Below are positions 1-7,606 of a stretch of DNA of 64,000 nt, piece after piece. The first letter of the stretch is position 1, and each line of letters begins with the position of its first letter. The notes beneath the pieces are model-generated. The model was not told where the DNA came from and ran no database searches. It saw only the letters and a program-made list of their open reading frames with translations. The DNA is from Hymenobacter sediminis (GTDB taxonomy: Bacteria; Bacteroidota; Bacteroidia; Cytophagales; Hymenobacteraceae). The stretch lies in contig NZ_QKNS01000007.1 in NCBI RefSeq assembly GCF_003231285.1, forward strand, positions 248,001 through 312,000, written 5' to 3'. Both the position numbers and the translations under genes were made by a program.

Positions 1-72
1 GGCGGCAACGGCCAGCAAGGCCAGCCCCACGACAACGTGACGGACGTTGACTACGAAGAAGTAGGCAAATAA
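1..72 (+). CDS. dnaK: DnaK chaperone, C-terminal tail (partial)
   Basis: Only the last 23 codons are in the window. They are rich in Gly, Gln and Asn and end in an acidic DVDYEEVGK tail followed by TAA. A Gly/Gln-rich linker closing in an acidic EEV-like tail is the usual end of bacterial Hsp70 (DnaK), where the tail helps bind substrates and co-chaperones. The call rests on the tail alone, since neither the ATPase nor the substrate-binding domain is visible. A strong hairpin terminator follows about 40 nt downstream, so this is the end of its transcription unit. Confidence 0.72.
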   Translation, partial: GGNGQQGQPHDNVTDVDYEEVGK

Positions 73-113
73 ATTACTGATCAGCGCTGATTGAATTGAT
101 TGCGCTGATTTCT

Positions 114-150
114 AAAAAAGCCCGAAGCAAAACTGCTTCGGGCTTTTTTT
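114..150 (+). terminator. Rho-independent terminator after dnaK
   Basis: A perfect 12-bp stem (AAGCCCGAAGCA pairing with TGCTTCGGGCTT) with a 4-nt loop is flanked by an A run on the left and a T run on the right. It can therefore work in both directions, although the next gene on the minus strand ends 125 bp away. Confidence 0.9.
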
Positions 151-275
151 ATGTACTTAATGTTTCAGGCTACTCTCTGCTTAGGCGGCAAAAGCGGGTA
201 GGGAAAGCGCCATCAAACAGACAAGCAGAGCTTGCCTTATTCCCCAACCTTGGGTTTGATTAAGGAAACTAGCTG

Positions 276-704
276 CTAGGGTTGTTGAAGTAGCCAAGCC
301 ACAGCAGCGGCTTCCTCCTCAAACAGGCGGTACACCAAGCCCGACTCGCGTGCTTCGTTGATGATCAGGTTCATAGACAGGCGGGCGAAAACATCGTGAG
401 AAAGCAAGATGGCCCCGTAGTACGGCTGATCAGACCAGGCTGGCTTGTTCAGCCAGTTTTCGGTAATCCAGGCGCGTTCCTGCTCGGTGTAGGCGGCCAT
501 TTCGCGCTGGTCGCCAAGCAGCTTGTGCCATCCGCGCTGCTGGAGCAATTCTTTGGCTTTGGTGAGAAAGGCTTGCAACTCCTCGAACCGGCGCTTGCCA
601 GCCTTGTATTGTACCACCACGTACCCTCCCGGATGCTCCAACAGGCTTCCGGCAGAATTTTCGAAGTACAGCTTTACGGGTTGCGAGGAGGTAGAGGTGG
701 GCAT
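276..704 (-). CDS. Conserved hypothetical protein, STAS/SpoIIAA-like size
   Basis: A soluble 142-residue protein with no signal peptide or membrane segment. It opens with beta-rich sequence (VKLYFEN, GGYVVVQY), then a helix (FEELQAFLTKAKELL) and a WHKLLGDQR turn. This pattern resembles the small STAS/SpoIIAA-like single-domain proteins common in Cytophagales, but no diagnostic motif lets me name it. A protein of similar size and helix-strand pattern is encoded at 58699-59163, so the two may be distant relatives. The ATG at 704 is the first in frame. Function unknown. Confidence 0.7.
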   Translation of the reverse strand: MPTSTSSQPVKLYFENSAGSLLEHPGGYVVVQYKAGKRRFEELQAFLTKAKELLQQRGWHKLLGDQREMAAYTEQERAWITENWLNKPAWSDQPYYGAILLSHDVFARLSMNLIINEARESGLVYRLFEEEAAAVAWLLQQP

Positions 705-886
705 AACTCCTGAGAGAGGAAAGTGAGAGCAACTGCTTCGAACACGCCAATGCGAGAAGCTAGTTAGTCAATATTTGCACACGAAAATCGCCTAACAGAA
801 CCGTAGGTGCATTTTTTGTATAATATCTCCCAACAAACCCGAGCTTAGCGGCGAGTACTACAGCGGGCAACAACCCCACAGATAGC

Positions 887-2035
887 ATGGCTGATTTTCT
901 GATTATTGGGGCGGGCATTGGCGGGCTTACTACGGCGCATGCGCTTTTACAACAAGGTCACCGCGTACAGGTGTTTGAAGCGGCCCCAGAGCTGCGCGAG
1001 GTAGGCGCCGGCTTGGTGCTGGGCGCCAACGCCATGCGTGCCCTGCACCAACTGCAGCTAGATGCAGCCGTCCTACCCCTCGGCTCGCCCGTAACCCGCC
1101 TCGACCTCCGCGACCAGCAGGGTCGGTTGCTGCAAGCCGCCGACACTACTCCATTTACTACCCGCTTGGGCTTCCCCAACCTGGGTATTCATCGGGCGGC
1201 GCTTCAGCAGATTCTTCTCCAGAGTCTGCCGCCGGATACCTTGACACTTGGCTGCCCTTTTGAACACCTAGAAACCGATGCTGGGGGTGTAACTGCGCAT
1301 TTTGCCGATGGCCGCACCATGCGGGCCGACGCACTAATTGCCGCCGATGGCATCCGCTCCGGGGTGCGCCGGCAGTTGCTACCAACTGCTACGCCACGCT
1401 ACGCGGGCTACACCTGCTGGCGGGCTGTAGTAGACGCCAGCAGCCTGCAACTCCCGGTAGGCGAATCGTGCGAGACGTGGGGCGAGCGGGGCCGGCGGTT
1501 TGGCTACGTGCCTGTGGGCAATGGACAGGTGTATTGGTTTGCCTGCCTGAACAGCCCAGAGCCCCAAAACCCAAAGTTTCGGAATTATCGCACGATGGAT
1601 TTACAGCGTGAGTTTGCCGGTTTCCATGCCCCTATACCTGAACTGCTGGCTCTCACCCGCGACGAGCAACTGCTCTGGAACGACATTCTGGACGTAAAAC
1701 CCCTTTCCCATTTTGCCTTTGGCCGAAGTTTGCTCCTCGGTGATGCTGCGCACGCCACTACCCCCAATTTGGGCCAGGGTGCCGGTATGGCCGTGGAAGA
1801 TGCTGCTGTGCTGGCCCAGTGCCTCTCCGAATCCACCGACGTGGCCCATGCCTTCCGCCGGTTTGAGCTGCGCCGCCGGTCGCGTACCACGCGCGTTGTT
1901 ACCACTTCCTGGTATCTGGGGCAGGTAGGGCAACTGGAAAGCCCATTGCTTACGAAGCTGCGTAACACGGCTATGCGGCTCCTACCCCCCGCCGTAAGCC
2001 GAAGCCAAATGGCTTGGCTCTACGATGAGCTTTAA
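887..2035 (+). CDS. FAD-dependent monooxygenase (salicylate hydroxylase-like)
   Basis: A 382-residue class A flavoprotein hydroxylase. All three family signatures are visible: the Rossmann dinucleotide motif GAGIGGLTTA at residues 8-17, the central DG motif (AADGIRSGVRR) near residue 155, and the GD motif (LLLGDAAHATTP) near residue 285 that contacts the FAD ribityl chain. Members use NAD(P)H and O2 to hydroxylate or epoxidise aromatic or isoprenoid substrates. The substrate cannot be read from the sequence. It is a single-gene unit closed by a terminator. The ATG at 887 places the Rossmann strand right at the N-terminus, as is usual. Confidence 0.9.
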   Translation: MADFLIIGAGIGGLTTAHALLQQGHRVQVFEAAPELREVGAGLVLGANAMRALHQLQLDAAVLPLGSPVTRLDLRDQQGRLLQAADTTPFTTRLGFPNLGIHRAALQQILLQSLPPDTLTLGCPFEHLETDAGGVTAHFADGRTMRADALIAADGIRSGVRRQLLPTATPRYAGYTCWRAVVDASSLQLPVGESCETWGERGRRFGYVPVGNGQVYWFACLNSPEPQNPKFRNYRTMDLQREFAGFHAPIPELLALTRDEQLLWNDILDVKPLSHFAFGRSLLLGDAAHATTPNLGQGAGMAVEDAAVLAQCLSESTDVAHAFRRFELRRRSRTTRVVTTSWYLGQVGQLESPLLTKLRNTAMRLLPPAVSRSQMAWLYDEL

Positions 2036-2036
2036 C

Positions 2037-2075
2037 AAAAAAGGCCGAAACAATGCTGCTTCGGCCTTTTTGTTT
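2037..2075. terminator. Bidirectional terminator between convergent genes
   Basis: A GGCCGAA/TTCGGCC stem with about a 10-nt loop, flanked by A6 on the left and T5 on the right. It lies between the ends of the monooxygenase gene (+) and the EEP-family gene (-). Confidence 0.85.
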
Positions 2076-3246
2076 AGGTAGTGAGTTCTTTCTTGCGCCC
2101 AGGGTTGGCTGCTTCTTCCTGCTCCTCTTCATCTTCTTCCTCGAAGCCTTCCTGGATTTTTTCTACCGCTTCCTTGTGGTCGTCGGCGTCGGCTTCTTCG
2201 GCGTTTTCTTCTTGCTCGTCCTTATCGTGGGGCTCGTAGCTCAGCTTGATATAGATGGGGAAATGGTCGGAGCCGACGTAGGGCAGGCGCTCCATATCAT
2301 CGACCTTAAAGTGAGGCGAAACAAAAACGTGGTCCAGGGGCCAGCGCATCAGGGGGTAGTCGGCGTGGAAGGTGGGCAGCAGGCCACGCCCCACGCGCGG
2401 GTCAAGCAGGCCGCTGATGCGCCGGAACAACTCAGAAGTGTGCGACCAGGCTACATCGTTCATATCGCCAAACACAATAGTCGGCTCGTCTTTCTGATCA
2501 ATGGTTTTGCCGACCAGCAATAGCTCGGCGTCACGCTTAGTACTGGTTTTAGCTTCGGCGGGTGCTGGGGGCTTGGGGTGGAGGCCATACACCCGCACCA
2601 TGGTTTTGCCGTCGGGCAGCTCTACCAGCGTATGGATGGAGGGCACATCGTCATCCAGCAGATACTTCACTTCGCAGCCATGCAGGGGTAGGCGCGAGAA
2701 GAACAGCAAGCCGTAGGTATTGTCCAGAGGCTCGTGGCAGGTGTAGGGGTGCGTTTCCTCCAGGGGCTTAAGCTGCCCCAGCCACCACAAGTCGGTTTCC
2801 ACCGCCATAATCAGGTCCGAATCGGCCTCCTGCAATACCTGCAAGGCTTTTTTGCCCTGCTTGTTGTACTGCAGTACGTTCATCATGGTTAGGCTCAGGT
2901 GCCGCCGGCCATCCTTGTGGGTACTATCACCAACCTGCTTTTTAACCAGGCGGGTGTAAGGCATAATCCGCAGCATCTGATAGACAATGGCAGCAGCCAA
3001 GGCCAGCAGAAGCCCAGGGCCCCAGTAGGTATTATCTACAGGTCGATGCCACCGCAACAGCAGCCCTACCAGCAGCATGAGCACAAGCACGCCCACAATC
3101 TGCAGGCGAGGAAAGTCAAAAATGCGGATCCACCAGGCTGTTTGGCGCAGCAGCGGCAACAGCGTGGCTACCAAGGAAAGGACTACCAATAGTAGCGTCA
3201 GGCCGTGCGCAAGTTGCAGCCAAAGTGGTACGTCGAGGTCAGGCAC
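2074..3246 (-). CDS. Membrane-anchored endonuclease/exonuclease/phosphatase family protein
   Basis: A 390-residue protein. Three hydrophobic segments fill about residues 10-90 and would anchor it in the inner membrane. An EEP catalytic domain follows: an early N and E (VLQYN, VETD), the FGDMNDVAW motif, and the C-terminal DH and SDHFPI motifs that carry the catalytic Asp and His. EEP enzymes cleave phosphodiesters in nucleic acids or phospholipids, and the target here is unknown. The last 50 or so residues are an extreme acidic tail of Glu and Asp. The start is a GTG at 3246, with no suitable ATG nearby. It lies 48 bp after purE on the same strand and is probably co-transcribed. Confidence 0.85.
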   Translation of the reverse strand: MPDLDVPLWLQLAHGLTLLLVVLSLVATLLPLLRQTAWWIRIFDFPRLQIVGVLVLMLLVGLLLRWHRPVDNTYWGPGLLLALAAAIVYQMLRIMPYTRLVKKQVGDSTHKDGRRHLSLTMMNVLQYNKQGKKALQVLQEADSDLIMAVETDLWWLGQLKPLEETHPYTCHEPLDNTYGLLFFSRLPLHGCEVKYLLDDDVPSIHTLVELPDGKTMVRVYGLHPKPPAPAEAKTSTKRDAELLLVGKTIDQKDEPTIVFGDMNDVAWSHTSELFRRISGLLDPRVGRGLLPTFHADYPLMRWPLDHVFVSPHFKVDDMERLPYVGSDHFPIYIKLSYEPHDKDEQEENAEEADADDHKEAVEKIQEGFEEEDEEEQEEAANPGRKKELTT

Positions 3247-3294
3247 GGAAGGGGAGAGAGTAGGTGTGGGAGAAAGGGGTAGGAAAGGTAGCGC

Positions 3295-3852
3295 TTAGTC
3301 GTCGTTGAAGCCACCTTTACGCAGCTCCTCAATAGTGCGCATCACTTTATCTTTTAAGGAAGTCCGGTACTTTTCCAGCACGTCGGCCAGGCGGGCATTG
3401 TTCAGAGCCAGCATCTGGGTAGCCAGCACAGCCGCATTGGCCGCTCCATCCAGCGCTACCGTGGCCACGGGCACGCCTGCTGGCATCTGCAGCATCGACA
3501 GAATGGAGTCGAGGCCGTGGAAGGAGGTAGTGGAGTTGATGGGCACCCCGATGACGGGTAAGGTGGTAAAGGAGGCAATCATACCGGGCAAATGGGCTGC
3601 CCCTCCCCCACCGGCAATAATCACGCGCAAGCCGCGCTTGCGGGCCGTTTCAGCGTACTCCACCAGTCGGTGCGGAGTACGGTGGGCCGAAACGAGCGTG
3701 ATTTCATAGGTAATGCCAAACTGCTGGAGCAGTTCGGCCGCCGTCGACATAATCTTTAAATCGGACTGAGAGCCCATGATAATGCCCACCAGGGGCGTAT
3801 CGTGAGGGGCCGGAACATCGGTTGCAGCAGCAGCGGGAAGCGTGGTAGGCAT
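3295..3852 (-). CDS. purE: N5-carboxyaminoimidazole ribonucleotide mutase
   Basis: A 185-residue protein matching class I PurE, which converts N5-CAIR to CAIR in de novo purine synthesis. The phosphate- and substrate-binding signatures GSQSD and SAHRTP are present, as is the glycine-rich IIAGGGGAAHLPGM loop that closes on the substrate. The first 22 residues are a low-complexity Ala/Pro extension before the core begins at PLVGIIMGSQSD. It is divergent from the marC-like gene and runs into the EEP gene downstream. No purK lies next to it, so the two purine genes are unlinked here. Confidence 0.96.
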   Translation of the reverse strand: MPTTLPAAAATDVPAPHDTPLVGIIMGSQSDLKIMSTAAELLQQFGITYEITLVSAHRTPHRLVEYAETARKRGLRVIIAGGGGAAHLPGMIASFTTLPVIGVPINSTTSFHGLDSILSMLQMPAGVPVATVALDGAANAAVLATQMLALNNARLADVLEKYRTSLKDKVMRTIEELRKGGFNDD

Positions 3853-3972
3853 AAGGATAGAACAGAAGAAAACAGGACCGGCTTGGCTGGAATAGAATTC
3901 TACGGCCCCTCAGCCGTGCGGTTGAGTCTATAAACATAGCATTTTCCCTGTTTGCTGATTCTCAAAGGCTCG

Positions 3973-3980
3973 TACCTTTA
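3973..3980 (+). promoter_or_regulatory. -7 promoter element upstream of marC-like gene
   Basis: TACCTTTA differs from the Bacteroidota consensus TAnnTTTG at one position and ends 25 nt before the ATG at 4006. It supports the internal ATG as the start rather than the longer open frame from 3952, because the box itself would lie inside that longer frame. Confidence 0.55.
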
Positions 3981-4005
3981 CCTGCCACCGTTGTGCTCCC
4001 TGCCT

Positions 4006-4632
4006 ATGGAAATTCTGCTAGCCACGTTTACTACCCTTTTCTCCGTAGTGAACCCCTTCAGTGCCATGCCCGTGTTCCTGACCCTGACGGAGGAGGACAC
4101 GCCAGCGCACCGGGCCGGTATTGCCCTGCGGGCCTGCATCTATATGATTGGGGTGTTGGCCGTTTCCTTTTTCGCGGGCCAATACGTACTGAATTTCTTT
4201 GGCATCAACATTCATCATTTGCGCATTGCGGGTGGCATCCTGCTCATGCGCTCGGCCTTCGATCTGCTCACGCCCGGCGGCAACCGCAGCAAAGTATCCG
4301 ACGCTACCCTCGACGAAAGCCGCCACAAGGACGACATCAGCTTTACGCCCCTGGCCATGCCCATGCTCTCGGGCCCTGGCTCCATGGCCGTGTGCATCGG
4401 CCTGTTCACGGAGCGCCTGACCTATGTAGACATGGCCCTGATTTTCCTGGGCTTCGTGCTGGTAGCCTTGGCGGCCTACCTCATCCTAATGTCCTCACTC
4501 CGGCTCACCCGCTTTCTGGGCCGCCCCGGCATGGCTGCCCTAGCCCGCATCATGGGCTTTATTACCCTCGCTATTGGCGTAAACTTCCTGGCTAGCGCTA
4601 TTGGGGCCTTGTTTCCGGGGCTGAGCCGGTAG
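4006..4632 (+). CDS. MarC/YhgN-family integral membrane protein
   Basis: A 208-residue protein with about six hydrophobic segments, matching the MarC family. It shows the N-terminal FTTLFSVVNPFSAMPVF signature, the LRIAGGILL helix and the AMPMLSGPGSMAVCIG re-entrant region. MarC proteins sit in the inner membrane. Despite the name, the family is not an established multidrug-resistance determinant and its transport role remains unclear. The start was set at 4006, where the first helix begins and a -7 box lies 25 nt upstream. The next gene starts 17 bp after its stop. Confidence 0.92.
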   Translation: MEILLATFTTLFSVVNPFSAMPVFLTLTEEDTPAHRAGIALRACIYMIGVLAVSFFAGQYVLNFFGINIHHLRIAGGILLMRSAFDLLTPGGNRSKVSDATLDESRHKDDISFTPLAMPMLSGPGSMAVCIGLFTERLTYVDMALIFLGFVLVALAAYLILMSSLRLTRFLGRPGMAALARIMGFITLAIGVNFLASAIGALFPGLSR

Positions 4633-4649
4633 GATTGCTATATTTCCCT

Positions 4650-5213
4650 ATGTCTATCGTATTACTCATTCTATTCACTTTTACACTAATTCTGCTATTG
4701 CCGCTTGGTATTGCGTGGGCAATCTATCGGTGGTTGCATAAGCGGGTAAGCCTACGCGCGGCACGTTACTTTTTGGTTCTGCCCAGCACGCTTTTACTGC
4801 TTTTAGCCTACTTCGTTTACACGGCGTTTTACCCGACCGATGATTTCTATGAGCAGGAATATGTCCGGGTTACCTCCTTACCCGTGCCTGCTTCGGTACG
4901 TGTGGTCGCCAAAGACGCGAGCTACCCGGATCAGCACGGTGACTATGCAGCCTGCGCCAGATTTGAAGTCAGCTCAGAGGAATATGAATCTGTATTGCTT
5001 AGCGTTAGCGCCGATCGTCATTTCACAAGCACTAATTTTCAATCTGACTCCTCGTTTATAGGGAGTGAGTCTTTTTCCATTGCTACCAAAGGCATACACC
5101 CAGCCGACTATTACCGCACCTTCTCAAAAGGGGTTGTTCAGGAAAATGCTTATCAGTTCATTGGCTTCTTAAAGGACCACCGGACCGTTATTGTTTACCG
5201 GTGTAGCAGTTAG
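4650..5213 (+). CDS. Hypothetical two-TM membrane protein
   Basis: A 187-residue protein I do not recognise. Two hydrophobic helices (about residues 3-25 and 38-58) are followed by a 130-residue domain without membrane segments. That domain contains Cys, aromatic residues and a short beta-rich repeat pattern, and probably faces the periplasm. It starts 17 bp after the marC-like gene and is likely co-transcribed with it. Its GC content is lower than that of the neighbours, which fits a recently acquired or fast-evolving gene. An ATG at 4635 is a possible alternative start. Confidence 0.72.
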   Translation: MSIVLLILFTFTLILLLPLGIAWAIYRWLHKRVSLRAARYFLVLPSTLLLLLAYFVYTAFYPTDDFYEQEYVRVTSLPVPASVRVVAKDASYPDQHGDYAACARFEVSSEEYESVLLSVSADRHFTSTNFQSDSSFIGSESFSIATKGIHPADYYRTFSKGVVQENAYQFIGFLKDHRTVIVYRCSS

Positions 5214-5296
5214 CGTTGCTTAAACCACTATTGCCCTAGCCGGCGGAGCGTATTGCATACTTACTGCAACCTTCTTCATTGCTCGCTACCTAAACC

Positions 5297-5304
5297 TATC
5301 TTTG
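5297..5304 (+). promoter_or_regulatory. -7 promoter element of hemE
   Basis: TATCTTTG matches the Bacteroidota -7 consensus exactly. Only 8 nt separate it from the hemE ATG at 5313, so the transcript would have almost no 5' leader. A clear -33 TTTG is not visible at the expected spacing. Confidence 0.6.
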
Positions 5305-5312
5305 CGGTAGTT

Positions 5313-6338
5313 ATGCTGAAGAACGACCTCCTCCTCCGTGCCGCCCGTGGCGAAGAAACCGAGCGCACGCCCGTGTGGCTCATGCGCCAGGCCGGCCGCA
5401 TCCTGCCCGAATACCGCGCCCTGCGCGCCCGCCTCAGTGGCTTCAAGGAACTTGTAGAAACCCCCGAGCTGGCCGCTGAAGTCACCATTCAGCCCGTTGA
5501 TGCGCTGGACGTGGACGCTGCCATCATCTTCTCCGATATTCTGGTGGTTCCCGAAGCTATGGGCCTGACCTATGAAATGGTAGAAGCCCGCGGCCCCCTC
5601 TTTCCCGAAACCATTAAAACCGCGCAGGATGTCGCCCGCATGCGCATCGCCGACCCCGAGGAGCACTTGGGCTACGTGCTGGAAGCCATTCGGGTAACCA
5701 AGCGCGCCCTCAATGGCCGGGTGCCGCTTATCGGGTTTGCCGGCGCGCCCTGGACGATTCTGGCCTACATGGTGGAAGGTCACGGCTCGAAAACCTTCAG
5801 CAAGGCCCGCCGCATGCTCTACGCCGAGCCGGAGCTGGCCCATGAGCTGCTGCGCAAAATCACGGCGACTACCATTGCTTACCTCCGCGCCCAGGTGCAA
5901 GCCGGAGCCAACATCATTCAGGTGTTTGACTCCTGGGCCGGTATTCTGCCGCCCGCACACTACCAGGAGTTCAGCACGCGCTACATTGCCGAAATCTGCC
6001 AGGCTATTCCTGAGGTGCCGGTAACCGTTTTTGCCAAAGGTGCTTTCTGGGCCGTGGAAGACTTCGCCCAGCTGCCCTGCCGCACTATCGGCCTCGACTG
6101 GAACCAAGACCCGCGCGCGGTACGCCCACTGGTAGGTGATAAAACCCTGCAGGGTAACCTCGACCCTTGTGCTCTGTACGGTACTCCAGAACAAGTACGC
6201 GCCGCCACCGTCCAGATGCTGGAGCAGTTCGGTAAGCACCGTCACATTGCCAACCTGGGCCACGGCGTGTACCCCGATACAAACCCGGACAACGTGAAGG
6301 TATTCATCGAGACCGTAAAAGAGCATAGCCGCCGCTAG
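5313..6338 (+). CDS. hemE: Uroporphyrinogen decarboxylase
   Basis: A 341-residue cytoplasmic enzyme of heme biosynthesis that removes four acetate carboxyl groups from uroporphyrinogen III to give coproporphyrinogen III. The substrate-binding N-terminal signature [16 protein letters not shown], the [12 protein letters not shown] segment with its catalytic Asp, and the GFAGAPWTI signature are all present. The length is normal for the family. The start at 5313 follows an exact -7 box by 8 nt and fits the known N-terminus, so the 20-codon upstream extension in the same frame is rejected. It is a single-gene unit that converges on rfaE1. Confidence 0.97.
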   Translation: MLKNDLLLRAARGEETERTPVWLMRQAGRILPEYRALRARLSGFKELVETPELAAEVTIQPVDALDVDAAIIFSDILVVPEAMGLTYEMVEARGPLFPETIKTAQDVARMRIADPEEHLGYVLEAIRVTKRALNGRVPLIGFAGAPWTILAYMVEGHGSKTFSKARRMLYAEPELAHELLRKITATTIAYLRAQVQAGANIIQVFDSWAGILPPAHYQEFSTRYIAEICQAIPEVPVTVFAKGAFWAVEDFAQLPCRTIGLDWNQDPRAVRPLVGDKTLQGNLDPCALYGTPEQVRAATVQMLEQFGKHRHIANLGHGVYPDTNPDNVKVFIETVKEHSRR

Positions 6339-6341
6339 GCG

Positions 6342-6412
6342 CATAGTGCAAAGAAGAAGCCCTGCCATCCCTTGATTTTCTTGGAATGACAGGGCTTCTT
6401 CTTTGCACTATG
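6342..6412. terminator. Long perfect inverted repeat between hemE and rfaE1
   Basis: Two 23-bp arms (6342-6364 and 6390-6412) are perfectly complementary around a 25-nt loop. There is no clean T run, but the arm carries a pyrimidine-rich CTTCTTCTTT tract in each direction. Its place between two convergent stop codons suggests a bidirectional terminator or mRNA-end stabiliser. Confidence 0.7.
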
Positions 6413-6421
6413 TTGTGCTTG

Positions 6422-7438
6422 CTACAGCGCCAGCCCTACCCCTTCCGCTTCGGCCAGGAGCTGCTGCTTCTCAATGGGCACTACCCCTACCTGCTCACAA
6501 ACCAAGCCACCGCCCAGGTTGGCCAGCGCGGCGGTTACTGGCGCGGGCAAGCCCAGGGCTACGCACAGCGCCGCAATGCTAATCACTGTGTCGCCGGCCC
6601 CGGAAACATCCGAAATGGTGCGCAGGTGGGCCGGAATGTAGGTGCGCGTGAGCGTTCCGTTTTCTACGAATACACCGCGCTCAGATAGCGTCACCAGCAC
6701 AATTTCGGGCGTGAGCAGTTCGCGCAGGCGGGCCACGGCATTTTCGAAGGCAGGGCGTTCCGCATCGGTGTCGCCGAATTCCAGTTTGAGGCCTTCGCGC
6801 AGTTCTTTTAGGTTGGGCTTAAACAGCGTACAGTACTGATAGGCCAGGAAGTTCTTTTTCTTGGGGTCGACTACCGTAGGGATGTTGCGCTGCCGCGCCA
6901 GAGCAATAAAGTGCTGAATGCTAGCTTCAGTGAGAACACCTTTGTCGTAGTCCTCGAAAATAACCACGTCGGCCCGGTCCAGCAACTGCTCGAAGCGCGC
7001 CGTCAGGTCCGCATTTTCCTGGACATTGAGGTCGGTTTCTACCTCGGAGTCGATGCGCAGAAGCTGCTGACCGTGGGCCAGAATGCGCTGCTTGACGGTG
7101 GTAGGACGGTAGGCGGAGCGCACGATGCCTTCGGCCGAAAGGCCCGTGGTATGCAGCAGTTCCAACAGTTGGTCGCCGCCCTGGTCCTCTCCTACTACGG
7201 CACACAGCAATGGGGTAGCACCTAGGGCTTGCACATTCAGGGCCACATTGGCGGCCCCGCCTAACCGCTGCTCAGTGCGGCTTACATTCACGACCGGCAC
7301 CGGTGCTTCGGGCGAGAGGCGCGTTGCCTTGCCCCACACGTAGGCATCCATCATCACGTCGCCCACAATCAGGACGGTGAGGTTGTTGAAGGCAGCAAAC
7401 AACTCGGGCAGGGAAGCGGGCAAAGCGGCAGCAGGCAT
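6422..7438 (-). CDS. rfaE1: D-glycero-beta-D-manno-heptose-7-phosphate kinase
   Basis: A 338-residue PfkB-type sugar kinase. It has the N-terminal GDVMMDAYVWG signature, the RLGGAANVA substrate loop and the DVSGAGDT anion hole with the catalytic Asp. These details match the kinase half of HldE/RfaE, which makes heptose 1,7-bisphosphate for lipopolysaccharide core synthesis. The cytidylyltransferase-like second half is absent, as in organisms that split RfaE1 from RfaE2. The internal ATG at 7438 was chosen because a perfect -7 box lies 28 nt upstream. The longer frame to 7567 would read through that promoter and the terminator of the next gene. Confidence 0.9.
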   Translation of the reverse strand: MPAAALPASLPELFAAFNNLTVLIVGDVMMDAYVWGKATRLSPEAPVPVVNVSRTEQRLGGAANVALNVQALGATPLLCAVVGEDQGGDQLLELLHTTGLSAEGIVRSAYRPTTVKQRILAHGQQLLRIDSEVETDLNVQENADLTARFEQLLDRADVVIFEDYDKGVLTEASIQHFIALARQRNIPTVVDPKKKNFLAYQYCTLFKPNLKELREGLKLEFGDTDAERPAFENAVARLRELLTPEIVLVTLSERGVFVENGTLTRTYIPAHLRTISDVSGAGDTVISIAALCVALGLPAPVTAALANLGGGLVCEQVGVVPIEKQQLLAEAEGVGLAL

Positions 7439-7466
7439 TACGGCAGATTCAGGGAGTAAGAGGCCG

Positions 7467-7474
7467 CAAAGGTA
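7467..7474 (-). promoter_or_regulatory. -7 promoter element of rfaE1
   Basis: On the minus strand this reads TACCTTTG, an exact consensus match, 28 nt before the ATG. The same octamer at nearly the same spacing precedes the aminotransferase gene (8855-8862). Confidence 0.65.
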
Positions 7475-7533
7475 AACCGCCTGCTTGAAACAAGTAGGCT
7501 TAACGCACTTCCCGGCTGCTAGAGGGGGTAGTA

Positions 7534-7582
7534 AAACAGAGCGTCGTGCTTCCGCAAAGGGCAGCACGACGCTCTGTTTATG
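7534..7582 (-). terminator. Hairpin terminator after the aminotransferase gene
   Basis: A 17-bp perfect stem (7534-7550 with 7563-7579) and a 12-nt loop lie about 25 bp after the aminotransferase stop. Read on the minus strand, the second arm ends in GTTTTAC. Confidence 0.8.
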
Positions 7583-7606
7583 ATCGTACGTTAGCTACGT
7601 CAGGCT

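Noticed and set aside
5286-6368. 360-codon frame opposite hemE
   Set aside because: It is antisense to a certain hemE gene and has no recognisable motifs.
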